Origin: Mycolicibacter sp. MU0102
GTDB lineage: Bacteria; Actinomycetota; Actinomycetes; Mycobacteriales; Mycobacteriaceae
Direction: 5' to 3'
Assembly (NCBI RefSeq): GCF_963378105.1
Contig: NZ_OY726398.1
Span: 1,550,001 to 1,614,000 of the forward strand
DNA: 64,000 nt
Each line of letters opens with the position of its first letter. The first letter of the stretch is position 1. A model generated the notes under the pieces. That model did no database searches, had not been told where the DNA came from, and saw only the letters and a program-made list of their open reading frames with translations. The translations under genes and the position numbers were made by a program. Positions 24,553 to 34,113 of this stretch are shown here, one piece after another.

Positions 24553-26724
24553 GTGGACTCGGCAGCGTCGACAGTGGACACGGCGAGCGGTGAGCGCCGG
24601 CACTGGCGGTTGCTGTCTCGGCTCAGCATTCAGACCAAGCTGATGTTCATCCTGCTGATCACCAGCGTCGCCTCGGTCGCAGTGGTTGGATTCGTCGAGT
24701 TTCAGTATGGCGCACAGGAATTGCAGCACGCTGCCACCAGCAAGTTGGTGCAGGCCCGGGAGGCGCAGCGCCGTGCGGTCACTGGCTTGTTCGCCGAGCT
24801 GACCAACTCCATAGTCGTTTTCAGTGGGGGCGTGACCGCAGCTACCGCACTCAAGTCATTTACGGCTGGATTCGATGAGCTCGCAACTGTTGCAATCACG
24901 CCCCAACAGCAGGGGGCGATAGAGGCTTATTACCAGGACCACTTCACCAAGGCGCTGGGAAAACGGACCGGCGAGCAGCCGGACATCGCCGCGTTGCTGC
25001 CCACGGCGAACGCGCAGCGTTACCTGCAGGCCCGCTACACCGCAGGCTTTGTCGCGGACCCGAAAAAATCCGACGACTCCGGTGAAGGCAGTGCCTGGGC
25101 GGCCGCAAATGATCAGTTCAACAACGTTTTCGCGGAAATCGTCCAACTCAACGAATACCAGGATGCGTTGCTTCTGGACACCCGAGGCAATGTGGTCTAT
25201 TCGGTCAACAAGGGCGTGGACCTGGGTACCAACGTGCTCACCGGTCCCTACCGCGAATCCGGTCTGCGGGACGCCTATCGCAAGGCGTTGGCGGCCAACG
25301 CGATCAATTTTGTGTGGATCACCGATTACCAGCCGTACCAACCCAACTTGGACACACCCACCGCCTGGCTGGTGTCTCCGGTCGGCACCAAGGGCGCGGT
25401 CGAGGGCGTGTTGGCCTTGCCGCTGCCCAGCGCCAAAGTCAATCGGATCATGACCGCCGACCGTGAGTGGGAGGCCGCCGGGCTCAGCGACACCACCGAG
25501 ACCTACCTGGCCGGTCCGGACCACCTGATGCGCTCCGATTCGCGACTGTTCCTGGAGGATCCGCAGCGGTATCGCCGGGAGGCGGTGGCGGCGGGGACCT
25601 CGGAGGCGACGGTGGAACGCGCACTGAGGCTGGGAACCACTACTTTGGTACAGCCGGTCGGCGGACCGGGACTAGAGGCCGCGCAGCGTGGCCAGACCGG
25701 CACGCTGACCAACGGGTATGCCTATCTGGGCAACCGCGAACTGACCGCGTACGCACCGCTGACCGTGCCCAACTCGGACCTGCAGTGGTCGATTCTGGCA
25801 ACCAGGGACTACTCCGACGCCTACGCCGCGGTCACTTCCTTCAGCAAGCGGGTGGTGCTGGCCACCACCGGTGTCATCTTCGCCATCTGCGTTCTGGCCA
25901 TGCTGCTCGCGCGACTCTTCCTGCAGCCGATCCGCAGGCTGCAGGGCGCAGCCCAGCGGATCAGCGCAGGCGACTACAGCGCCGCGGTCCCGGCCCGGAC
26001 CGCTGATGAGATCGGCGAACTGACCAAGGCATTCAACGACATGAGCTATAGCCTCCGCACGAAGGAGGAGCTGCTCGATCAGCAGCGCAAACAGAACGAT
26101 GAGCTTTTGCTGTCGCTGATGCCGGAGTCGGTGGTACGGCGTTATCGCGGCGGCGAGCAGGCCATCGCGGAAGAGCATCACAACGTCAGCGTCGTCTACG
26201 CCGAACTGCATGGGATCGACCAGCTGTCCTCCGAGCTCTCCGCGAGCGAATTGGTGACAACCGTCGACGATCTGGTCAGACAGTTCGACGCGGCGGCCGA
26301 AGCCGTTGGGGTCGAACGAATTCGCACCATGTACAACGGCTATCTCGCGGGTTGTGGCTTGACCACCCCGAGGCTCGACGGGGTGCACCGTATCGTCGAA
26401 TTCGCGTGTGAGATGCAGCGCATCGTTGATCGGTTCGACGTCAAAACCGGTTACCGGCTGAGCTTGTGGGCCGGGGTCAACACCGGCGAAGTCGTCAGCG
26501 GTCTGGTCGGTCGATCCGGGGTCACCTATGACCTGTGGGGCTCTGCTGTCAACTTGGCCTATCAGTTGCGCAGGGTCACACCGGAATCCGGCATCTACGT
26601 CACCGCCAGAGTGCGCGACATGCTGGACGGCACCGCGGAGTTCTCGCTGGCCGGCACCCTCACGATTGGTGATGCCGAGGAGCAGGCCTGGCGATTGGCT
26701 TCGACATTTTCTGAGGCACCGTGA
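24553..26724 (+). CDS. Membrane-bound class III cyclase homologue with altered active site (Rv2435c-like)
   Basis: 723 aa from GTG 24553, preceded by GGGGAAGGGAG (24535-24545); ATG 24517 is an alternative. Order: helix 1 (about 30-50), large extracytoplasmic sensor (about 50-430), helix 2 (about 434-456), HAMP (about 457-500, ISAGDYSAAVPARTADEIGE) and class III cyclase domain (about 540-700). Catalytic positions deviate: first metal Asp is Glu551 (VVYAELHG), substrate Lys is Arg591, second metal Asp is Asn595 (TMYNGYLAG) and the transition-state Arg is Gln671 (VNLAYQL). The purine-region Asp (YDLWG) is kept. Classic adenylate cyclase activity is therefore doubtful. The gene overlaps the MscS-like channel gene by four bases. 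Confidence 0.88.
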   Translation: MDSAASTVDTASGERRHWRLLSRLSIQTKLMFILLITSVASVAVVGFVEFQYGAQELQHAATSKLVQAREAQRRAVTGLFAELTNSIVVFSGGVTAATALKSFTAGFDELATVAITPQQQGAIEAYYQDHFTKALGKRTGEQPDIAALLPTANAQRYLQARYTAGFVADPKKSDDSGEGSAWAAANDQFNNVFAEIVQLNEYQDALLLDTRGNVVYSVNKGVDLGTNVLTGPYRESGLRDAYRKALAANAINFVWITDYQPYQPNLDTPTAWLVSPVGTKGAVEGVLALPLPSAKVNRIMTADREWEAAGLSDTTETYLAGPDHLMRSDSRLFLEDPQRYRREAVAAGTSEATVERALRLGTTTLVQPVGGPGLEAAQRGQTGTLTNGYAYLGNRELTAYAPLTVPNSDLQWSILATRDYSDAYAAVTSFSKRVVLATTGVIFAICVLAMLLARLFLQPIRRLQGAAQRISAGDYSAAVPARTADEIGELTKAFNDMSYSLRTKEELLDQQRKQNDELLLSLMPESVVRRYRGGEQAIAEEHHNVSVVYAELHGIDQLSSELSASELVTTVDDLVRQFDAAAEAVGVERIRTMYNGYLAGCGLTTPRLDGVHRIVEFACEMQRIVDRFDVKTGYRLSLWAGVNTGEVVSGLVGRSGVTYDLWGSAVNLAYQLRRVTPESGIYVTARVRDMLDGTAEFSLAGTLTIGDAEEQAWRLASTFSEAP

Positions 26725-28088
26725 ACGTCTTCGGGGCGTGGTTGTACTGGGCGGTCGGTGTCGCGATCGGCCTCCCGGTGGGCTTGGTATTGCTCACCGA
26801 AGCGCATGTGGCGCTGGCGCGCAGAGGCAGCCATCTCGCCCGACCGGTGGCCCTGGCGCGCAATTACCTGTTGCCGCTGGGCGCATTGATGGTGTTGCTG
26901 GCGCAGGTCGCTGGCGTACCGGGACACGATCCGACGCTGCGGATCATCTACACCGCGTTCGGCTTCGTGGTGCTGGTGGTGCTGCTGTCCGGGCTCAACG
27001 TCACCTTTTTCCAGAGCGCTCCAAAAGGCTCCTGGCGCAGCCGGATACCGACCATCTTCGTCGATGTCGCACGATTCCTGCTGATCGGTGTGGGTCTGGC
27101 GCTGATCCTGTCCCATGTCTGGGGTGCCAGAATCGGCGGCCTGTTCACCGCACTGGGTGTCACGTCGGTGGTCATCGGCCTGATGTTGCAGAATTCGGTC
27201 GGCCAGATCGTCTCGGGCCTGTTCATGCTGTTCGAGCAGCCATTTCGGATCGGTGACTGGCTTTCCACCCCTGCCGCGCGCGGCCGGGTTGTTGAAGTGA
27301 ACTGGCGGGCGGTGCACATCAGCACCGCTGATGGGCTGCAGGTCACGCCGAACTCGGTCCTGGCCGGAACCTCGTTCACCAACATCAGTCGATCCGGCGG
27401 TGCACACCGGGTATCGATCACGACCACCTTCGCCGTCGTGGATCCGCCAGACCAGGTGTGCGCGTTGTTGTCGCGGGTTGCGACCGCCCTGCCGATGCGA
27501 ACCACCGGCGAGGCGCCGATTTCGGCGGCGCTCGGTGGTGGCCAGTACCGCACCACGGTTGCGCTGGGCTCGCCGGCCGACGACGGTGCGGCGCAGACCA
27601 CCTTCCTGCGGTGGCTTTGGTATGCCGCCCGGCGGGCAGGACTGCATCTGGACGAAGCCGAGGACGTGTTCTCGACACCGGAACGAGTGGCCGAGGCGCT
27701 GCGGTCGGTAGTGGCACCCGCGCTTCGGTTGACCGAGGACGACCAGCGGGCCCTAGAGCCGTACGCCTCGCTGGTCCGTTACGGCAGGGACGAGGCCCTG
27801 CAACGGGCCGGCCAGGTGCCGACCGCGATGACATTTCTGACCGAGGGCAGTGTCCGGCTCACCAGTGCGGACCCGGCCTGGCCCGACGCCACGCTGCGGC
27901 ACGGTGCGTTTCTCGGCGTCACCACGCTGACCCGGCAACCCAGTCTGTTCGACGCGTACGCCGTGGAGGAAGTGACCGCGGTGGTCATCGACCGCGAGAA
28001 CATCGAAGAACTGGTGATGACCAAGCCGTTGTTGCTGCAGGAACTGGGCCGCATCATCGATCAGCGGCGTCCCGCGGCGTCGGCATAG
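26721..28088 (+). CDS. MscS-type channel with C-terminal cNMP-binding-like domain (Rv2434c-like)
   Basis: 455 aa from GTG 26721. Four or more N-terminal helices lead into the MscS pore and beta region (GVTSVVIGLMLQNSVGQIVSG and FEQPFRIGDWL, about 155-190), then the cytoplasmic vestibule, and a CRP/cNMP-type beta-roll (about 346-445). This is the bacterial cyclic-nucleotide-gated MscS architecture. In the roll, the phosphate-binding cassette reads HGAFLGVTTLTRQPSLFDAYA: the usual Glu of the FGE motif is Val and the usual Arg before Ala is missing. Translation is coupled to the cyclase homologue, suggesting one sensing unit. Confidence 0.82.
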   Translation: MNVFGAWLYWAVGVAIGLPVGLVLLTEAHVALARRGSHLARPVALARNYLLPLGALMVLLAQVAGVPGHDPTLRIIYTAFGFVVLVVLLSGLNVTFFQSAPKGSWRSRIPTIFVDVARFLLIGVGLALILSHVWGARIGGLFTALGVTSVVIGLMLQNSVGQIVSGLFMLFEQPFRIGDWLSTPAARGRVVEVNWRAVHISTADGLQVTPNSVLAGTSFTNISRSGGAHRVSITTTFAVVDPPDQVCALLSRVATALPMRTTGEAPISAALGGGQYRTTVALGSPADDGAAQTTFLRWLWYAARRAGLHLDEAEDVFSTPERVAEALRSVVAPALRLTEDDQRALEPYASLVRYGRDEALQRAGQVPTAMTFLTEGSVRLTSADPAWPDATLRHGAFLGVTTLTRQPSLFDAYAVEEVTAVVIDRENIEELVMTKPLLLQELGRIIDQRRPAASA

Positions 28089-28148
28089 CGAGGCGCAGCA
28101 CAGCGGGGCCGTTTTACCTGATCGGGCGTTCGCCGATACTCTGGCACG

Positions 28149-29402
28149 ATGAGCGTCCCCGTGCTTCCCGACCTGCGTCAAGAGGTCCACGACGCCGCCC
28201 GCCGCGCGAGGGTCGCTTCGCGTTCCCTGACGGCGCTGTCCACCGCGGCCAAGAACAGTGCGCTGAACGCCGCAGCCGACGCGCTGCTGGCCCACGCCGA
28301 CGACATCCTGGCCGCTAATGACCGCGACGTCGCCGCTGCCCGTGACGCCGGCACGCCCGAGGCCATCTTGGACCGGCTGGCGCTGACCAAGTCTCGGGTT
28401 GACGGGATCGCCGCCGGACTGCGGCAGGTCGCCGGCCTGCCCGACCCGGTCGGCGAGGTACTGCGTGGCTACACCCTGCCCAACGGACTGCTGTTGCGTC
28501 AGCAACGCGTCCCACTCGGCGTGGTGGGCATGGTCTACGAGGGCCGGCCCAACGTCACCGTGGACGCATTCGGGTTGACGCTGAAGTCCGGCAACGCCGC
28601 GCTGCTGCGCGGCAGTTCGTCGGCGGCCCACTCCAACCAGGCCCTGGTCGACGTGCTGCGCGGCGCCTTGGAGGGCGAGGACCTGCCCGCCGACGCGGTG
28701 CAGCTGCTGTCGTCTGTCGATCGTGCCACCGTCACCCATCTGATCCAGGCCCGCGGACTGGTCGACGTGGTGATCCCGCGCGGCGGGGCCGGGCTGATCG
28801 AAGCCGTGGTGCGCGACGCGCTGGTGCCCACCATCGAGACCGGCGTCGGCAACTGCCACGTCTACGTCCATGAGGCCGCCGACCTCGACATTGCCGAGCA
28901 GGTCCTGCTGAACTCCAAGACCCGTCGGCCCAGCGTCTGCAACGCCGCCGAGACCGTGCTGATCGACAAGGCCATCGCGGCCTCCGCAGTGCCTCGGCTG
29001 GTGGACGCGTTGACCGCGGCCGGAGTCGCGGTGCACGGCGATGCTGACGACGCCGCTGCCGAGGACCACCTGCGTCGCGAATACCTGGCGATGGACATCG
29101 CGCTGTCGGTGGTCGATGGGCTCGAGGACGCGATCGACCACATCAACGAATACGGCACCGGCCACACCGAGGCCATCGTCACCACCAACATGGCGGCTGC
29201 CCAGCGATTCAGCGAGCAGGTCGACGCCGCGGCGGTGATGGTCAACGCCTCCACGGCCTTCACCGATGGCGAGCAGTTCGGTTTTGGCGCCGAGATCGGC
29301 ATCTCCACCCAGAAGCTGCACGCCCGGGGCCCGATGGGGCTGCCGGAGCTGACGTCGACCAAATGGATCGTGTGGGGTGACGGCCACACCCGTCCCGTCT
29401 AA
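28149..29402 (+). CDS. proA: Gamma-glutamyl phosphate reductase (glutamate-5-semialdehyde dehydrogenase)
   Basis: 417 aa NADPH-dependent enzyme, second step of proline synthesis. MVYEGRPNVTVDAFGLTLKS and the active-site Cys264 in TRRPSVCNAAETVL are diagnostic; GFGAEIGISTQKLHARGPMG is the conserved C-terminal block. ATG 28149, with a 60-base gap after the channel gene. Confidence 0.97.
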   Translation: MSVPVLPDLRQEVHDAARRARVASRSLTALSTAAKNSALNAAADALLAHADDILAANDRDVAAARDAGTPEAILDRLALTKSRVDGIAAGLRQVAGLPDPVGEVLRGYTLPNGLLLRQQRVPLGVVGMVYEGRPNVTVDAFGLTLKSGNAALLRGSSSAAHSNQALVDVLRGALEGEDLPADAVQLLSSVDRATVTHLIQARGLVDVVIPRGGAGLIEAVVRDALVPTIETGVGNCHVYVHEAADLDIAEQVLLNSKTRRPSVCNAAETVLIDKAIAASAVPRLVDALTAAGVAVHGDADDAAAEDHLRREYLAMDIALSVVDGLEDAIDHINEYGTGHTEAIVTTNMAAAQRFSEQVDAAAVMVNASTAFTDGEQFGFGAEIGISTQKLHARGPMGLPELTSTKWIVWGDGHTRPV

Positions 29403-29417
29403 GGAGCCCTAGCCCGT

Positions 29418-30317
29418 ATGGAAAAACCCGCCGTTCCCGCCACCCCGGCCCGCCAAGCGCCGCTGTTCTCCGACATCGACGACGTCGCCCGGCGGCTGGC
29501 CGAGACGGGCTACCTGGCCGACACCGCCACCACCACGGCGGTGTTCCTGGCTGACCGACTGGGCAAACCCCTGCTGGTGGAGGGACCGGCCGGGGTCGGT
29601 AAGACCGAACTGGCCCGCGCGGTGGCCGCGGCCACCGGTTCCGGGCTGGTGCGGTTGCAGTGCTACGAGGGCGTCGACGAGGCCCGGGCGCTGTACGAGT
29701 GGAACCACGCCAAGCAGATCTTGCGCATCCAGTCGGGATCCAACGGCGGTGACTGGGACGCCACCAAGATGGACGTGTTCTCCGAGGAGTTCCTGCTGAC
29801 GCGTCCGCTGCTGACCGCGATCCGGCGCACCGACCCGACGGTGCTGCTGATCGACGAGACCGACAAGGCCGACATCGAGATCGAGGGTCTGCTGTTGGAG
29901 GTGCTCTCCGACTTCGCGGTCACCGTCCCGGAACTGGGCACGATCACCGCCACGCGCACCCCGTTCACGGTGTTGACCTCCAACGCCACCAGGGAACTGT
30001 CCGAGGCACTCAAGCGCCGCTGCCTGTTCCTACACATCGACTTCCCCGACCCGGACCTCGAACGGCGCATTCTGCTGTCGCGGGTACCCGAGTTGCCCGA
30101 GCACCTGGCCGCCGAGCTGGTGCGCATCATCGCGGTGCTGCGCGGCATGCAGCTCAAGAAGCTTCCGTCGGTGGCCGAGACCATCGACTGGGGCCGCACC
30201 ATCTTGGCCCTGGGCATGGACACCATCGACGATGCCACCGTCGCTGCCACCCTGGGGGTGGTGCTCAAGCACCAATCCGATCAGGTGCGGGCATCCGGAG
30301 AGCTGCGACTGAACTGA
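29418..30317 (+). CDS. MoxR-family AAA+ ATPase
   Basis: 299 aa. Walker A EGPAGVGKTELARAVA (about 54-69), Walker B VLLIDETDKAD (about 140-150) and sensor 1 FTVLTSNATREL. MoxR proteins are chaperone-like ATPases that work with VWA-domain partners, and such a partner follows 10 bases downstream (Rv2426c-Rv2425c arrangement). Its target complex is unknown. Confidence 0.9.
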   Translation: MEKPAVPATPARQAPLFSDIDDVARRLAETGYLADTATTTAVFLADRLGKPLLVEGPAGVGKTELARAVAAATGSGLVRLQCYEGVDEARALYEWNHAKQILRIQSGSNGGDWDATKMDVFSEEFLLTRPLLTAIRRTDPTVLLIDETDKADIEIEGLLLEVLSDFAVTVPELGTITATRTPFTVLTSNATRELSEALKRRCLFLHIDFPDPDLERRILLSRVPELPEHLAAELVRIIAVLRGMQLKKLPSVAETIDWGRTILALGMDTIDDATVAATLGVVLKHQSDQVRASGELRLN

Positions 30318-30327
30318 TGGTCTTCTG

Positions 30328-31767
30328 ATGGTTCGTCGCACCCGCCCGTCGCAACCCCTTGCCCCGCATGGAATTCCGGGGCATCTGGTGGGGTTCGTGG
30401 AAGCGCTGCGCGGGCAGGGCATTTCGGTGGGTCCCTCAGAGACCGTCGATGCCGGGCGGGTGCTGACCGCGATCGGACTCGACGACCGGGAAGTGCTGCG
30501 GGAAGGGTTGGCCTGTGCGGTGCTGCGCCGGCCCGACCACCGCGACACCTACGACGCCATGTTCGATCTGTGGTTCCCCGCCGCGCTGGGCGGGCGCACC
30601 GTGGTGGTTGAGGGCGAGGAGGCTGATCCGGACTCTGTGCCGCTGCCGGAGGACGCCGAGGACATGCGGGCAATGCTGGTCGATCTGCTGACCGCGAATC
30701 CCGACCTCGCCGACACCGACCCCCGATTGTCGGGGATGATCGCCGCGATCGTCGGCGCCTACGGGCAATACCGCTCCAGCCGGGGCCCGTCTTACTCGGC
30801 CTACCAGGCGCTCAAAGCCCTGGCGCTCGACGAGTTGGAAGGCAAACTGCTGGCCGGGCTGCTAGCGCCTTACGGCGACGAGCCCAGTCCCACCCAGGAG
30901 CAGATCGCCAAGGCGATGGCGGCGCAGCGGATTGCGGCACTGCGCAAGCTCGTCGACGCCGAGACCAAGCGGCGCACCGCCGAGCAGTTGGGGCGCGAAC
31001 ACGTCCAGATGTACGGCATCCCGCAGCTGAGCGAGAACGTCGAGTTCCTGCGTGCGTCCGGCGAACAGTTGCGCCAGATGCGCCGGGTGGTTGCGCCGCT
31101 GGCCCGCACCATGGCGACCAGGCTGGCCGCGCGACGGCGACGCTCCCGTGCCGGCACCATCGACCTGCGCAAGACCCTGCGTAAGTCGATGTCCACCGGT
31201 GGGGTGCCGATCGACGTAGTGCTGCGCAAGCCGCGGCCCGCGCGGCCTGAGCTGGTGGTGCTGTGCGATGTCTCGGGCTCGGTCGCCGGGTTCAGTCATT
31301 TCACCCTGCTGCTGGTTCATGCTCTGCGGCAGCAGTTTTCGAGAGTTCGTGTCTTCGCGTTCATCGACACCACCGACGAGGTGACGCACCTGTTCGGCCC
31401 GGAGGCCGACCTGGCCGTGGCGATCCAGCGGATCACCCGGGAGTCCGGGGTCTACACCCGCGACGGTCATTCCGACTACGGCAATGCGTTCGTCTCGTTC
31501 GCCGAGAACTATCCGAACGTGGTGTCGCCCCGCAGCGCGCTGCTGGTGCTCGGCGACGGTCGCACCAATTACCGAAACCCCGGGGTGGAGGTGCTGTCGC
31601 ACCTGGTGACCGCCAGCCGGCACGCGCACTGGCTCAACCCCGAGCCCCAACATCTCTGGGGCAGTGGCGATTCCGCGGTGCCGCGGTATGCCGACGTGAT
31701 CCCCATGCACGAATGCCGCTCGGCCAAGCAACTGGCCGGAGTCATAGACGCCCTGCTGCCTGTCTAG
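30328..31767 (+). CDS. VWA-domain protein (CoxE-like), MoxR partner
   Basis: 479 aa from ATG 30328. The C-terminal von Willebrand A domain has the metal site DVSGSVAG (about 314-321, DxSxS) and LVLGDGRTNYRNPG later. The N-terminal half is helical and typical of CoxE/YehP-like partners of MoxR ATPases. Soluble, with no signal peptide. Co-directional and nearly contiguous with the MoxR gene, so probably one operon. Confidence 0.88.
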   Translation: MVRRTRPSQPLAPHGIPGHLVGFVEALRGQGISVGPSETVDAGRVLTAIGLDDREVLREGLACAVLRRPDHRDTYDAMFDLWFPAALGGRTVVVEGEEADPDSVPLPEDAEDMRAMLVDLLTANPDLADTDPRLSGMIAAIVGAYGQYRSSRGPSYSAYQALKALALDELEGKLLAGLLAPYGDEPSPTQEQIAKAMAAQRIAALRKLVDAETKRRTAEQLGREHVQMYGIPQLSENVEFLRASGEQLRQMRRVVAPLARTMATRLAARRRRSRAGTIDLRKTLRKSMSTGGVPIDVVLRKPRPARPELVVLCDVSGSVAGFSHFTLLLVHALRQQFSRVRVFAFIDTTDEVTHLFGPEADLAVAIQRITRESGVYTRDGHSDYGNAFVSFAENYPNVVSPRSALLVLGDGRTNYRNPGVEVLSHLVTASRHAHWLNPEPQHLWGSGDSAVPRYADVIPMHECRSAKQLAGVIDALLPV

Positions 31768-31826
31768 CCCCGCGTCCAGTTCGCGCCCTGCCGGCATACC
31801 CGGACAACGATCAGAAAGGGTGACAG

Positions 31827-32879
31827 ATGACGACCATCGATCCCAGCGCACCGGTGTTGGTTACCGGCGGCAGCGGCTACATCGCCAGCTGGATCGTGCG
31901 CTACCTGCTCGAGGACGGTCACAGCGTGCGGGCTACGGTCCGCGATCCCGAGAAGGCCCACGGCCTGGAACACCTGCACGCGCTTGCCGCACGGCACCCG
32001 GGGCAGCTGAGCCTGCACCGCGCCGATCTGCTCGAACCGGGCAGTTTCTCCGAGGCGATGCAGGGCTGCCAACTGGTCATCCACACCGCTTCGCCGTTCC
32101 TGCTCGGCACCATCGGAGACGCCGACCGGCAACTGGTACGGCCCGCGCTCGAAGGCACGCGCAACGTGTTGTCCGCCGTCGACCAGACTCCTTCGGTAGC
32201 TCGGGTAGTGCTGACCAGCAGTGTGGCGGCCATCTACGGCGACAATGCGGACATGAAGGGCAAGACCTGCTTCACCGAGGCGGACTGGAACACCACCAGC
32301 ACACCCGAGCACCAGCCCTACCCCTACTCCAAGACGGTCGCCGAGCGGGCGGCCTGGCAGATCCAGCAGTCCCAAAAGCGCTGGGACCTGGTCACCATTC
32401 ACCCCTCGCTGGTGCTGGGACCGTCGCTGACCACGGCCAGCGCGTCGGGAAGCATGGACACCATGCAGCACTTCATCGACATGTCGATGGCGTTGGGTGC
32501 ACCCGCGCTACAGATGGGCTGCGTCGATGTGCGTGACGTAGCCCGCGCGCACATCACCGCCGGCTACACCCCCGGGGCGCAAGGCCGCTACGTGGTGAAC
32601 TCCGAAGTCGTCAGCATGCTCGAACTCAGCCGAATGTTGCGGCGGCACTTCGGTTCCCGGCTGTCTTTCCCGACCCGCGAGCTGCCCAAGTTCATGGTGA
32701 AGCTCGTTGCGCCGGTGGCGGGACTGACTCGCCCGTTCGTCGAGCGCAATATCGACTGGCCGCTATGCCTGGACGGTTCGCGCGCGCGTACGGAACTCGC
32801 CATCGATTTCCGGCCGGTTGCCGACTCCGTTGTGGAGCACTTCCAGCAGATGATCGACGACGGCGTGGCCCGGCGCTAG
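31827..32879 (+). CDS. Extended short-chain NAD(P)-dependent reductase/epimerase (dihydroflavonol reductase-like)
   Basis: 350 aa from ATG 31827 with AGAAAGG upstream. VLVTGGSGYIASWIVRYLL is the nucleotide-binding motif (GxxGxxA) and YPYSKTVAE supplies the YxxxK catalytic pair (about 165-169), with VVLTSSVAA giving the Ser. The layout matches the dihydroflavonol-4-reductase/3-beta-hydroxysteroid dehydrogenase-like group. Substrate unknown. No equivalent sits here in the M. tuberculosis order I remember. Confidence 0.82.
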   Translation: MTTIDPSAPVLVTGGSGYIASWIVRYLLEDGHSVRATVRDPEKAHGLEHLHALAARHPGQLSLHRADLLEPGSFSEAMQGCQLVIHTASPFLLGTIGDADRQLVRPALEGTRNVLSAVDQTPSVARVVLTSSVAAIYGDNADMKGKTCFTEADWNTTSTPEHQPYPYSKTVAERAAWQIQQSQKRWDLVTIHPSLVLGPSLTTASASGSMDTMQHFIDMSMALGAPALQMGCVDVRDVARAHITAGYTPGAQGRYVVNSEVVSMLELSRMLRRHFGSRLSFPTRELPKFMVKLVAPVAGLTRPFVERNIDWPLCLDGSRARTELAIDFRPVADSVVEHFQQMIDDGVARR

Positions 32880-32893
32880 CCGCTCGCGGGCTC

Positions 32894-33946
32894 TCAGTGC
32901 GTCCGCTGGTAGATCAACCAGCGCAACTCCATCGGGCTGTCCTCCCGCGTGGTGCGGAACGCGTCCTGCCCGCTGATCCATTCGATGTACCAGCTGGTGG
33001 GTGGCCAGCCGCCCTCGGGCAGGTGCGCCTTCTCGTAGTCATGGACGGACTCATCGGAGAGCAGCTGCAGCGGCAGGCCCGCCGACGCCTCCGCCATTTC
33101 GTTGCGGGTGTACAGACCCGAGTACACCTGCTGGCAGAACTCCCGGGCAGCACTGTCGGGCTCGTAACCGTCGTGCGCCAGGAAGCTGTTGAACACCAGC
33201 CGCCCGCCGGGAGCCAGGCAGCGCGCGGCGAGCTCGAACAGGCTGCGTAGCTCCGCCGTGGACCGGAAATCGGTCAACACCTCGGAAAGCACCATCATCT
33301 GGTAGTCGTCGCGCAGGTCATCGGCGTCTTCGAACACGTCCCGCACAATGACGCGCACGTCCAACGATTCCGCCGCTGCGTCGGTCGTGAGCATCTCGGC
33401 GAACTTCGGGGTCATCTCGACGACGTCGACCGGATGTCCGCGACGCGCCAGCGCCAGAGCGTTACGCCCCGTGCCCCCACCGATTTCGAGCACCGGATGG
33501 GCGGCCGGATCGTCGGCCTCGCAGGCCAGGTGCCAGACCCGTGCGTCGGGTTCGGTGCCGAACAGCGGTGGCTTCCGCGTGTCCAGCCAGGCGGCGTACG
33601 CGTCCGCGACGCTGTTCCACTGGGCACGGACCGTGTAGTCCAGGGTGGGCCCGATCGGGGCGTTGTAGGAGATGATGATGTGCGAGCGCAGCGAGTGCGA
33701 GTAGGCCTCAGCCAGTTGGCCCTGCAGTACTTCCCGGAGGCGGTCGAGTTCGTCGTCGCTGAAGGGCTTGCCCAGGCCCGCGAACACGGCAGAACACATC
33801 GTGACGTATTCGTCGAGCATGCTCGGCACGGCCGGAAGCCTGATTTCGCCGCTGGTCTGGGCACGGGTGTAAAAACGCCTGACCATGGCGTCTTTGGCCG
33901 TCTGGGTGCGAGCGAGTGAGCTCACCGGAAAATCTTCCACAGACAT
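32894..33946 (-). CDS. Class I SAM-dependent methyltransferase
   Basis: 350 aa, ATG start 33946. A helical N-terminal half (about 1-155) precedes the methyltransferase fold: VLEIGGGTGRNALALARRG (motif I), VDVVEMTPKFAEML (motif II) and LAPGGRLVFNSF. The long N-terminal region suggests a substrate-specific domain, acceptor unknown. Its end is 14 bases from the convergent reductase gene, and it diverges from nadD. Confidence 0.8.
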   Translation of the reverse strand: MSVEDFPVSSLARTQTAKDAMVRRFYTRAQTSGEIRLPAVPSMLDEYVTMCSAVFAGLGKPFSDDELDRLREVLQGQLAEAYSHSLRSHIIISYNAPIGPTLDYTVRAQWNSVADAYAAWLDTRKPPLFGTEPDARVWHLACEADDPAAHPVLEIGGGTGRNALALARRGHPVDVVEMTPKFAEMLTTDAAAESLDVRVIVRDVFEDADDLRDDYQMMVLSEVLTDFRSTAELRSLFELAARCLAPGGRLVFNSFLAHDGYEPDSAAREFCQQVYSGLYTRNEMAEASAGLPLQLLSDESVHDYEKAHLPEGGWPPTSWYIEWISGQDAFRTTREDSPMELRWLIYQRTH

Positions 33947-34099
33947 CTTCTACACGATTGGCATTGGCTTCGGGGCAGCAACGGGGGGTTGCGTCCTTCG
34001 GTGAGCGTACGCCGAAGCGGAAACCCGCACGGCGCGTCGGCCGACTCGGTCACGAGCGGGCGCTGCCACCAGTGCGCTCACGCCGACGAGGACCCCAAG

Positions 34100-34105
34100 T
34101 AAGCT
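34100..34105 (+). promoter_or_regulatory. nadD -10 element, probable leaderless transcript
   Basis: TAAGCT ends 8 bases before GTG 34114. No Shine-Dalgarno sequence is present, so leaderless translation of nadD is likely and supports this start codon. Confidence 0.55.
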
Positions 34106-34113
34106 GGCCTATC

